This document shows positions 6,326 to 13,286 of a DNA stretch of 13,993 bases, piece by piece. Source of the DNA: Bacillota bacterium (GTDB taxonomy: Bacteria > Bacillota > Clostridia > Peptostreptococcales > Anaerovoracaceae); NCBI GenBank assembly GCA_017619905.1, contig JAFZRK010000012.1:1-13993 (forward strand). Reading direction: 5' to 3'. Position 1 is the stretch's first letter. Each line of letters starts with the position of its first letter. The notes below the pieces were generated by a model. That model saw only the letters and a program-made list of their open reading frames with translations. It was not told where the DNA came from and made no database searches. The translations under genes and the position numbers were made by a program.

Positions 6326-7126
6326 TTACAGCAGTTCCGGGTCCACGGTCACTCTGCAGACCTCGCCGCCGTCGTCGTAGTGGAAGATCGGGAAATAGCT
6401 GCCGATCTTCTTCTGCTCGTCCCTGCCGGCCACGATCACCACGCCCACGCCGACGGTCCTGGCGTCGAACTCGGCCAGCATGTCCTGCATGCCTTTGACC
6501 GATCCGCCTCCGCGCATGAAATCGTCTATGATTATGGCTCTGGAACCGGGCCTGATGGCCCTCTTGGACAAGCTCATCTTCTGTATCCTGTCCGCGGATC
6601 CGGAAAAATAGTTGATGCTTATCGTGGATCCGTCGGAGACCTTGGCCTCTCTTCTGATTATGACGAGCGGCAGGTTGAGCAGGCGCGCCGTCATGAGCGC
6701 AACGCCTATTCCCTTGGTCTCCACGGTGACTACCGCGTCCGCCTCCGTGGCAGCGAAATGCCTTGCAAATACACGCGCAGCAAGCGTTACGAACACAGGG
6801 TCGGACATAAGATCCGTGGTGTATATGAAGCCGCTGCCTATGCTCCGGTCGGGCTGGGCAAGCATCTCCCCGAACCTCTTAAGATCCGCCGCGGACGCTT
6901 CCTTGCTGATGTACGGAACGTAGCGCACTCCGCCCCTTGCTCCCGCGGTGGTCTCCACGTAGCCGAGCCCCGCCTCTTCCACGGACTGCCTTACGATCTG
7001 AAGGTCCTCGGAAACGCTGGATTTCGCGCAGCCGAACTTCTCCGCAAAGTAAGCCAGCGGATAATCCTTATTGGGATTCTCCGTAAGGATCTGCGTTATT
7101 ATGCATGCTCTCTGGGCGCGCTTCAA
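6326..7126 (-). CDS. purR: Purine operon repressor, Bacillus-type PurR
   Basis: DNA-binding repressor with a phosphoribosyltransferase-like effector domain. In B. subtilis it represses purine genes and PRPP relieves repression. The 266 residues show a winged helix-turn-helix (about 1-75, with AEKFGCAKSSVSEDLQIV at 28-45 and the GARGGVRYVP wing at 62-71), then a PRT domain with VETKGIG (135-141), INYFSGSADRIQKMSLSKRA (171-190) and the PRPP loop IIIDDFMRGGGSV (198-210). The start is an uncommon TTG at 7126 that overlaps the murC TGA by 4 nt, with AAAGGAG (7134-7140) at 7 nt. This start aligns with the N-terminus of known PurR and there is no closer ATG. The overlap suggests translational coupling to murC. 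Its own regulon cannot be read from this window. Confidence 0.93.
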   Translation of the reverse strand: MKRAQRACIITQILTENPNKDYPLAYFAEKFGCAKSSVSEDLQIVRQSVEEAGLGYVETTAGARGGVRYVPYISKEASAADLKRFGEMLAQPDRSIGSGFIYTTDLMSDPVFVTLAARVFARHFAATEADAVVTVETKGIGVALMTARLLNLPLVIIRREAKVSDGSTISINYFSGSADRIQKMSLSKRAIRPGSRAIIIDDFMRGGGSVKGMQDMLAEFDARTVGVGVVIVAGRDEQKKIGSYFPIFHYDDGGEVCRVTVDPELL

Positions 7127-8511
7127 GCTTTCTCTCCTTTGCCGAGCATCAGCTCGCCTACGTGATATATGTCTCCGGCGCCCATGGTTATGACCACGTC
7201 GCCGGGCACGGCGTTATCAAGCACATAGTCGGCCATGTCCCTGAAATCATCTATGAATCTTACGATCTTATCCGGGTGGCGCTTTTTAATGTCCTTCTCC
7301 AGAACCGTGGACGAAAGTTTGTATATGTTCTTTTCCCTTGCGGCGTAGATCTCCGCCAGGCACACTATGTCCGCGTCCTCAAAGGCGTCCGCGAACTGGT
7401 CCATGAGGGCCAGGGTCCTTGTGTAGGTATGCGGCTGGAACAGGCACCAGACCCTGTTGTGGTCCAGTTTCTGCGCCGCTGCCAGCGTGGCCCTGATCTC
7501 CGTGGGATGGTGGGCGTAGTCGTCGACTACGGTGATGCCGTTTATACGTCCCATTATGTCGAAGCGCCTCTGGGTGCCGCGAAATGCCTCGAGCGTGCTC
7601 TTGATCACTTCCATGTCGTCCACGCCGAGGTTCATGGCCGCCGCTATCGCCGCCAGACTGTTGGCGACGTTGTGCTCGCCGGGCACGGAAAGCTTGATCC
7701 TGTCCACGAAGCCATCCTTTGTGTAAAGATCGTAGGACGGATGGCCCATGGAGTCGAAGGCGATGTTCTTGGCGTAGAAATCGCTGGCCTCGTTGAAGCC
7801 GAAGGTCTTTACGGCGCAGCCGACGTTCTCGGTGGCCGCCTTAACGAAGGGGTTGGCATCGTAGGCGATTATCACTCCGCCTTCCGGCACCGCCTCCGCG
7901 AACTTCTTAAACGACTGGGTAATGTGGTTTATGTCCTTGAAGTAGTCCAGATGGTCCGAGTCTATGTTCAGGATTATCTCCATCGTGGGACGCAGCTCCA
8001 GGAAGCTGTCCATGTACTCGCAGGCCTCGGTTATGAAGTACTCCTTGCCGCCTATGCGTACGTTGCCCTTCAGCTCGTTGAGTATGCCGCCCACGGTGAT
8101 GGTGGGATCCTTGCCGGCGTTCTTAAGGATGAGCGACACCATGGACGTGGTGGTGGTCTTGCCGTGAGTGCCTGATACCGCTATGGAGTTGGGGTACTCC
8201 GCCAGCAGCATGCCCAGCGCCTGAGCCCTTGAGATCACAGGGATGCCCATTTCCTTTGCCTTCAGTATCTCCGGATTCTCCATGGATACCGCGTTGGAGT
8301 AGACCAGCAGATCCGCGCCTTCCGCGTTCTTCGCGTCGTGCCCTATGTACACGGTTATGCCCTGCCTGCGCAGATGATCCGTGACGGTGCTCTCCTTCAT
8401 GTCAGAGCCGGAGACTTCCGCCCCGCGGTCCTTCATTATCTCCGCGATCGCAGAGATTCCTATGCCGCCGATGCCCAGAAAATGAATGTGTTTATAGTTC
8501 TTAAGATCCAT
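7123..8511 (-). CDS. murC: UDP-N-acetylmuramate--L-alanine ligase
   Basis: First amino-acid ligase of peptidoglycan precursor synthesis; it joins L-Ala to UDP-MurNAc with ATP in the cytoplasm. The 462 residues show the N-terminal nucleotide-sugar motif HFLGIGGIGIS (10-20), GSD at 35-37, the P-loop VSGTHGKTTT (112-121), EACEYMDSF (162-170), NIDSDHLDYF (182-191), the GEHNVANSLAA block and, at the start of the C-terminal domain, FRGTQRRFDI with DDYAHHPTEI. This block set is MurC-specific and differs from MurD and MurF. It starts 3 nt after the thrC stop with only a weak Shine-Dalgarno, so it is probably coupled to thrC. It overlaps purR by 4 nt. Together with murI and murE in the next operon it shows that cell-wall precursor genes here are spread over two adjacent transcripts. 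Confidence 0.97.
   Translation of the reverse strand: MDLKNYKHIHFLGIGGIGISAIAEIMKDRGAEVSGSDMKESTVTDHLRRQGITVYIGHDAKNAEGADLLVYSNAVSMENPEILKAKEMGIPVISRAQALGMLLAEYPNSIAVSGTHGKTTTTSMVSLILKNAGKDPTITVGGILNELKGNVRIGGKEYFITEACEYMDSFLELRPTMEIILNIDSDHLDYFKDINHITQSFKKFAEAVPEGGVIIAYDANPFVKAATENVGCAVKTFGFNEASDFYAKNIAFDSMGHPSYDLYTKDGFVDRIKLSVPGEHNVANSLAAIAAAMNLGVDDMEVIKSTLEAFRGTQRRFDIMGRINGITVVDDYAHHPTEIRATLAAAQKLDHNRVWCLFQPHTYTRTLALMDQFADAFEDADIVCLAEIYAAREKNIYKLSSTVLEKDIKKRHPDKIVRFIDDFRDMADYVLDNAVPGDVVITMGAGDIYHVGELMLGKGEKA
7127..7140 (-). promoter_or_regulatory. Ribosome-binding site that sets the TTG start of purR
   Basis: AAAGGAG (7134-7140 on the minus strand) lies inside the last codons of murC, 7 nt before the TTG at 7126. 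It is the only strong Shine-Dalgarno near the conserved N-terminus of PurR and supports a TTG start with stop-start overlap. Confidence 0.75.
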
Positions 8512-8514
8512 TGC

Positions 8515-9996
8515 CTACAGTCCCAGCAGCGCTGCAACGCGCGCCTTCATGTCTTCCTTTCGTATAGATTCTTTGTGTATTATCTTTCTTTGCTTAAGGC
8601 CCTTGAGCCCTTCCGGAACATGCGCCCCGGTAGCCGCGAAGAGCCGGTCTATCGTGTCGAAGGGGTCCGCGCCCTGCCCTATGCCTATGCTTTCCGCAAC
8701 GTCCTTAGCGAACTTATAAGGGCTGGCCGTGGAAGCGATGAGGGCCGGAGTATCGTCGCCGGTGCGCTCCGCGTAGTCCTTCCAGACCTTGTATCCGACC
8801 GCTGTGTGCGTATCCATAAGGTAGCCGTGGTCGTTGTAGAGCTTTCCTATGGTGTCCGTTATCTCCTCTTCCGTCGCGAAGCCCGCCGAGAACCATTCGT
8901 CCAGACCCTTTTTGACCTGCTCGCCTACGGTGTACTTCCCGCCGCTCGCGAGCTGGTCCATCAAACTGCGTATCTCCGCAGCGTCCTCTCCCGCCAGATG
9001 GAACAGCAGGCGCTCCAGGTTGCTTGAGACCAGTATGTCCATGGAGGGCGAATTGGTGACGTAGAACTCCCTGTTCACGTCGTAGGTGCCTGTATTTATG
9101 AAGTCCGTAAGGACTTTGTTCTTGTTGGACGCGCAGATGAAGCGCTTTACCGGAAGCCCCATCCTCATGGCGTAGTACGCGGAAAGTATGTTGCCGAAAT
9201 TGCCGGACGGCACGCAGATGTTCACCGGATCGCCTGCCTTGATATCCCCTTTTGTCACGAGCTGCGCGTAGCCCCACACGTAGTAGACTATCTGAGGCAG
9301 CAGGCGTCCTATGTTCATGGAGTTGGCCGCGCTGAAGGTAAAGCCTTTGGCCTCCATCTCCTTAAGCAGCTCTGTGTCCGAAAGGATCTGCTTCTGCGTT
9401 GTCTGGGCGTCGTCGAAATTGCCCAGGATGGAGAACACATGGGCGTTGGCTCCGTCCGCGGTGCGCATCTGGGCTTCCTGCACGGGGCTTACCGCGCCGT
9501 CCGGGAAAAACACCACTATCTGCGTTCCGGGGACGTTCTCGAAGCCCTTCAGGGCCGCCGTTCCTGTGTCGCCGGAGGTGGAGACCAGTATCACTACGGT
9601 CTTTTCTTCCTGCTCTTTTTTGATGCTTGCGGTAAGCAGTCTGGGCATCAGCTGAAGCGCCATGTCCTTGAACGCCGCCGTGGGCCCGTGATAGAGCTCC
9701 AGGAACCATGCTCCGCCGGCCTTAACCACGGGGACAATCTCCTCCGCGGAATACTTGCCGTCGTAGGCGCCGTCTATGCAGGCCTTAAGCTCCTCCGCGG
9801 AAAACTCCGGGAGATAAGGCGCAAGCACTTCCTGCGCAAGCTCTTTATATGTCATTTGCGAGAGCCTGTCCCAGTAGCCGGAAAGCTGCGGAAAATGATC
9901 CGGGACATAGAGTCCCCTGTCCGCCGCGATGCCCTTTATGATGGCGCTGCAGACGTTCATCTCCGGGGCCAGACCTCTTGTGCTTTTATACTTCAT
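8515..9996 (-). CDS. thrC: Threonine synthase
   Basis: PLP enzyme that converts O-phospho-L-homoserine to L-threonine, the last step of threonine synthesis. The 493 residues begin with the threonine-synthase N-terminal domain (YKSTRG at 3-8, GLYVP at 28-32). The PLP lysine is in HGPTAAFKDMALQ (K110), followed by the phosphate-binding STSGDTGTAALKGF (139-152). The length and N-terminal domain fit the longer, E. coli/yeast-like class, not the short class of about 350 residues. The ATG at 9996 has AAAGGA (10002-10007) at 5 nt, overlapping the gltX stop codon. It lies 10 nt after gltX and 3 nt before murC. No hom or thrB is nearby, so it is separated from the rest of the pathway. Confidence 0.95.
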   Translation of the reverse strand: MKYKSTRGLAPEMNVCSAIIKGIAADRGLYVPDHFPQLSGYWDRLSQMTYKELAQEVLAPYLPEFSAEELKACIDGAYDGKYSAEEIVPVVKAGGAWFLELYHGPTAAFKDMALQLMPRLLTASIKKEQEEKTVVILVSTSGDTGTAALKGFENVPGTQIVVFFPDGAVSPVQEAQMRTADGANAHVFSILGNFDDAQTTQKQILSDTELLKEMEAKGFTFSAANSMNIGRLLPQIVYYVWGYAQLVTKGDIKAGDPVNICVPSGNFGNILSAYYAMRMGLPVKRFICASNKNKVLTDFINTGTYDVNREFYVTNSPSMDILVSSNLERLLFHLAGEDAAEIRSLMDQLASGGKYTVGEQVKKGLDEWFSAGFATEEEITDTIGKLYNDHGYLMDTHTAVGYKVWKDYAERTGDDTPALIASTASPYKFAKDVAESIGIGQGADPFDTIDRLFAATGAHVPEGLKGLKQRKIIHKESIRKEDMKARVAALLGL

Positions 9997-10006
9997 AGAC
10001 GTCCTT

Positions 10007-11698
10007 TCAGGCTTCGGCCGCTTTCGCGATGCGCTCCAGTGTCTTTTCCCTGCCCATTATCTGCTGTATGGTCCAAAGGTCCGGGCTGTTTGCCCTGCCT
10101 GTAATGGCTATTCTTATTACGCCGCTCACGTGACCCACGTGGCCCTTGTAAGCGTCGGGGTTCTTTTTGTAGTCCTTGGGCTTTACGGCATAGCCCAGAT
10201 CCGCTGTTATTCCGCGCACCTTCTCGAACCACGCGGAATTGTCGTCCGCGGGATCGTACATTTGCGCATAGCGGCGCAGTATCTCCCTGCGGTCCTCCGC
10301 GGAAACTTCCGCCGGCCATTCAGACTCATATTCGAAGGTCTCGTCGAAGAAATACTTTATGAACGCGAAGATCTGCTCCGCGTAGACCAGATCCTTACGG
10401 GGCTTCTCGCCGCCGCGGTCTATGTCGAAGACCTTAAGCAGCATGTCCTTGTTGTTCGCCAGCAGTTCGTACTTGGCGGGATCGAATTCCTCCGCCCAGC
10501 CCAGCATGAAGTCGTAAATCTCCGCGGCGCTCTTCCTGGCCAGCACGTCCTTGGAGACGTCGTTCAGTTTGTTTATGTCGAACAGCGTGCCGGAGTCGCT
10601 CATCTTGTCCGGCGAGAACGTGAACTCGTCGTAGTCCTTGTCCGGGTTGGCGATGCGCCACTGCTCGAAGTCCGAGCAGAGTATGGTCATCAGGTACTCG
10701 CGCACGGCCTCCGGGAAGTATCCAAGCTCCTTGTAGAACGAGAGCCCAAGTTCCGGATCCTTGCGCTTGGAGAGCTTGCGCTTCTGGCCGGTGGCCTCGT
10801 CTATCTTCATGAGGGACGTGGTGTGGCAGTACAGCGGCAGCTCCCAGCCCATGGCTCCGAAGAGCTGCTCGTGTATGGGCAGACTGGCCATCCACTCCTC
10901 GCCGCGTATGACGATCGTGGTCCTCATGAAGTGGTCGTCCACGACATGCGCGAAGTGGTAGGTCGGCAGGTCGTTCTTCTTGAGTATTACGACGTCCTGG
11001 ATGTTCTGGGGCATGGAGATCTCGCCGCGTATGGCGTCGCGCACCTTGAAGTACTTGGCAGGGTCGCCTTCCGAGCGGTAGCGTATTACGTACTCCTGAC
11101 CTTCGGCCAGTCTGCGCTCCACCTCTTCCAGAGAAAGATCCCTGTGCTTAGCGTACTTTCCGTAGATGCCCGGATCCAGCTTTGCCGCGGTCTGAGCCGC
11201 GCGGATGTCCGCTATCTCCTCTTCGCTCATGAAGCAGGGATACGCTTTGCCTTCCGCAACCAGTTTCTTGACACATGCTTTGTAGATATCGCTGCGCATG
11301 CTCTGCCAGTAGGGGCCGTAAGCGCCCTTCTGCCCCGCGCCTTCCTCGGACGGAACGGGCTCACATCCGGGAGCGTCCGCCTTGCAGGCGCCTTCGTCGA
11401 AGTCTATTCCAAAGTAACTTAAAACGTCCAGCAGAACGGGCACCGCCCCTTCGACCTCGCGCTTTTCGTCCGTGTCTTCTATCCTAAGGTAGCAGATGCC
11501 GCCGCCCTGATGGGCCAGCCGTTCGTCCACCATGGCCCCGTAAAGGTTTCCCAGATGGATGAATCCTGTGGGACTGGGAGCCAGCCGCGTCACTTCCGCG
11601 CCTTCCGGGAGATTCCTTGCGGGATATATTTCTTCGTAATCTTCGGGAGTTCTGTCCACGTCCGGGAACAGAAACTCCGCCAGCTTTTTATAGTCCAT
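10007..11698 (-). CDS. gltX: Glutamyl-tRNA synthetase (clostridial long form)
   Basis: Class I synthetase that charges tRNA-Glu and, if non-discriminating, also tRNA-Gln. With the ATG at 11698 it has 563 residues, longer than the usual 470-490. The extra length includes an N-terminal extension (about 1-35, DYKKLAEFLFPDVDRTPEDY) before the catalytic TRLAPSPTGFIHLGNL (37-52), where HIGH reads HLGN. The KMSKS equivalent is KRKLSKRKDP (306-315). A segment around 102-128, with two Cys (C105, C112), precedes GPYWQSMRSDIY and looks expanded. A GTG at 11716 is in frame, but AGAGG (11705-11709) lies 6 nt before the ATG, which decides the start. It is the first gene of a six-gene operon with its own promoter. 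GlnS was considered and is less likely, because the block order and VTRLAPSPTG fit GltX. Confidence 0.94.
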   Translation of the reverse strand: MDYKKLAEFLFPDVDRTPEDYEEIYPARNLPEGAEVTRLAPSPTGFIHLGNLYGAMVDERLAHQGGGICYLRIEDTDEKREVEGAVPVLLDVLSYFGIDFDEGACKADAPGCEPVPSEEGAGQKGAYGPYWQSMRSDIYKACVKKLVAEGKAYPCFMSEEEIADIRAAQTAAKLDPGIYGKYAKHRDLSLEEVERRLAEGQEYVIRYRSEGDPAKYFKVRDAIRGEISMPQNIQDVVILKKNDLPTYHFAHVVDDHFMRTTIVIRGEEWMASLPIHEQLFGAMGWELPLYCHTTSLMKIDEATGQKRKLSKRKDPELGLSFYKELGYFPEAVREYLMTILCSDFEQWRIANPDKDYDEFTFSPDKMSDSGTLFDINKLNDVSKDVLARKSAAEIYDFMLGWAEEFDPAKYELLANNKDMLLKVFDIDRGGEKPRKDLVYAEQIFAFIKYFFDETFEYESEWPAEVSAEDRREILRRYAQMYDPADDNSAWFEKVRGITADLGYAVKPKDYKKNPDAYKGHVGHVSGVIRIAITGRANSPDLWTIQQIMGREKTLERIAKAAEA

Positions 11699-11719
11699 TA
11701 ATAACCTCTGCAGCACTAA

Positions 11720-11748
11720 ATTATATTATATCAGAAATCCTCTGTCAT
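11720..11748 (-). promoter_or_regulatory. Sigma-A-type promoter of the gltX operon
   Basis: On the minus strand, ATGACA (11743-11748; 5 of 6 to TTGACA) is 17 bp from TATAAT (11720-11725). A second TATAAT overlaps it (11725-11730), but its spacing to the same -35 would be only 12 bp. The predicted start is near 11713, about 15 nt before the ATG, leaving no room for a T-box or riboswitch. Confidence 0.8.
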
Positions 11749-11755
11749 ATGCACA

Positions 11756-13129
11756 TCAGTTGTCTTCTTTTATGATGTGACGGTTGGTCTTCCAGCGCCC
11801 CGTAAGGAAGAAGATGAACCCCACGACGAAGGGCATGTAGCCCGCCAGCGCGTCACCGAACCAGAAGCCCCTGACGGACATGTTGAGGGTGAACCCAAGC
11901 ACGTAGGACAGGCCTATTCTGGCCACTATTCCGTCTATGAGCGCCACGATCAGGTTGAGCTTGGAATTGCCGGAACCGTTCACGAGCGACATTCCTACGG
12001 ACCTGAATATGCCGCTGAGCATGACGACCACTGCCGGCGCCACAAGGACCCCGGAGATATCTATTACGGCAGGATCCGTCGTGAACAGTTCGAACACGAA
12101 GGTCGGGAAGATGCAGACTGCAAGAGAGACCGCGCCGCAGATGATGCCTGTGATAAGGAACACCATCCCCATTATCTTAGGCACTCTCTCGTACTTTTTA
12201 GCGCCTATGCACTGCGCAATGCTGGCTCCGCCGGCGGAGGTCATGGAGTTGGAGATTATGCCCATGAACATGGCCAGTTTGCTGAAAATGCCGTTGAGCG
12301 CGCTGTACATGTATCCGCTGCTGTTTATCCACGCGGAGACCACGGCCTTGGAGATGGTAACGGCCGCCATCTGTATCGACATGGGAATCCCGAGTTTTAT
12401 AAGAGGACGGAGCTCTTCCTTATATACCTTGAAACTGCTGAGTTTGAAGTCGAATCCGAAGCTCTCCCTGCGGCGGTATAGATAGACCAGCGCGAAGAAA
12501 AAACTGACGCTCTGCCCTATTACAGTAGCCAGCGCGGCGCCGAAAGCGGACCAATGGAAGCCCGCCACGAACAGTATGTCAAGAACAATGTTCAGAACGG
12601 ACGCGATCGCCACGAAGAGCAGAGGTCTCTTGCTGTCCCCCATGCCGCGGAGGACCGCGCAGAACATGTTGTATCCGGCTATGAAGAACACTCCGGAGAT
12701 GCTTGTCAGGTAGTAGTCCCTGGCGAGAGGCGCAGCCAGAGGATCGGCGTTGAGAAGACGAAGGAAGGTGCTTCCGAACACAAGGCAGATGGCCAGCATG
12801 CACGCGGCGATGACTATCGTCGCCACGAACAGCGTTCCTATCATCTTTTTGATGGAGTCTTTTTTCTGAGCGCCTACCAGCTGGGCGAGTATTATCTGTC
12901 CCGCGTTGGTGAAGCCGATCATAAGGAACGTCACCAGGGAGACTATGGTCCCGCCTATGGAGACCGCGGCCATGCCTACGCCGCCCTCCACCTGGCCCAT
13001 CACCATCATGTCCACAAGGTTGTAGACGGCCTGCAGGGTATTGGCGACGAACAGCGGCGCCGCATACTTAATGAGCGTCTTTGCTATGCTGCCCTGTGTA
13101 AGATCTTTTACAAGCGTCTTATGTTCCAT
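11756..13129 (-). CDS. MATE-family multidrug/cation efflux transporter
   Basis: Inner-membrane antiporter of the MATE superfamily, which exports drugs or metabolites using Na+ or H+. With the ATG at 13129 it has 457 residues, the normal size for 12 transmembrane helices, and alternating hydrophobic stretches cover the protein. Family signatures include PLFVANTLQAVYNLVDMMVMG near the N-terminus, GQIILAQLVGAQ, NMFCAVLRGMGDSKRPL, and the second-half repeat KLGIPMSIQMAAVTISKAVV. AAAGGA (13136-13141) is 6 nt before the ATG; upstream in-frame codons would put this ribosome-binding site inside the gene. It has its own promoter. Its stop codon lies only 8 nt from the gltX -35 and I see no terminator between them, so some transcripts may continue into the gltX operon. 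The substrate cannot be predicted. Confidence 0.93.
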   Translation of the reverse strand: MEHKTLVKDLTQGSIAKTLIKYAAPLFVANTLQAVYNLVDMMVMGQVEGGVGMAAVSIGGTIVSLVTFLMIGFTNAGQIILAQLVGAQKKDSIKKMIGTLFVATIVIAACMLAICLVFGSTFLRLLNADPLAAPLARDYYLTSISGVFFIAGYNMFCAVLRGMGDSKRPLLFVAIASVLNIVLDILFVAGFHWSAFGAALATVIGQSVSFFFALVYLYRRRESFGFDFKLSSFKVYKEELRPLIKLGIPMSIQMAAVTISKAVVSAWINSSGYMYSALNGIFSKLAMFMGIISNSMTSAGGASIAQCIGAKKYERVPKIMGMVFLITGIICGAVSLAVCIFPTFVFELFTTDPAVIDISGVLVAPAVVVMLSGIFRSVGMSLVNGSGNSKLNLIVALIDGIVARIGLSYVLGFTLNMSVRGFWFGDALAGYMPFVVGFIFFLTGRWKTNRHIIKEDN

Positions 13130-13151
13130 CGGCGTTCCTTTCTGACATTTT

Positions 13152-13180
13152 ATTATATACAAAAAGCGCCGGTTTTTCCA
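13152..13180 (-). promoter_or_regulatory. Probable promoter of the MATE gene
   Basis: On the minus strand, TATAAT (13152-13157) is 17 bp from TGGAAA (13175-13180; 4 of 6 to TTGACA). The predicted start is near 13145, about 16 nt before the ATG. The -35 lies inside the hairpin of the upstream terminator. Confidence 0.6.
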
Positions 13181-13184
13181 GCGC
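13161..13184 (-). terminator. Intrinsic terminator after the FkbM-family gene
   Basis: In the minus-strand transcript, GCGCTGG (13178-13184) pairs with CCGGCGC (13166-13172), 7 bp with one G-U, over an AAAAA loop, and TTTTT follows (13161-13165). It lies about 100 nt after the upstream stop codon and overlaps the MATE promoter. Confidence 0.75.
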
Positions 13185-13194
13185 AAGATGAGTT

Positions 13195-13207
13195 AACGTT
13201 CGGATAT
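13195..13207 (-). promoter_or_regulatory. PurBox-like site upstream of the MATE promoter
   Basis: The minus strand reads ATATCCGAACGTT, matching 12 of 13 positions of the PurR PurBox consensus as I recall it (AWWWCCGAACWWT). It lies 14 bp upstream of the -35. Known PurR operators usually have two inverted boxes and I see no convincing partner, so this may be chance. Confidence 0.25.
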
Positions 13208-13286
13208 GAGCCGATCGATCCGGTCGGTACTGATATGATATGCGGACGAATCGGCTGAATACAGATGGAATAAACGCCCCGGCCGC

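Noticed and set aside
9929..11422. A 497-codon open frame on the plus strand, antisense to gltX, and similar long antisense frames (for example 1204-2298 and 7105-8175).
   Set aside because: They are in register with real minus-strand genes and exist because those genes rarely use TTA, CTA and TCA codons. They have no recognisable domains and show low-complexity mirror composition.
13209..13256. Inverted repeat AGCCGAT / ATCGGCT with a 34-nt loop in the FkbM-MATE gap.
   Set aside because: Only 7 bp with a long loop and no other support; it could be a weak operator, but chance is as likely.
13185..13286. Possible small gene or leader peptide between the FkbM gene and the MATE gene.
   Set aside because: There is no ATG on the minus strand, and on the plus strand only a 10-codon frame without a ribosome-binding site.
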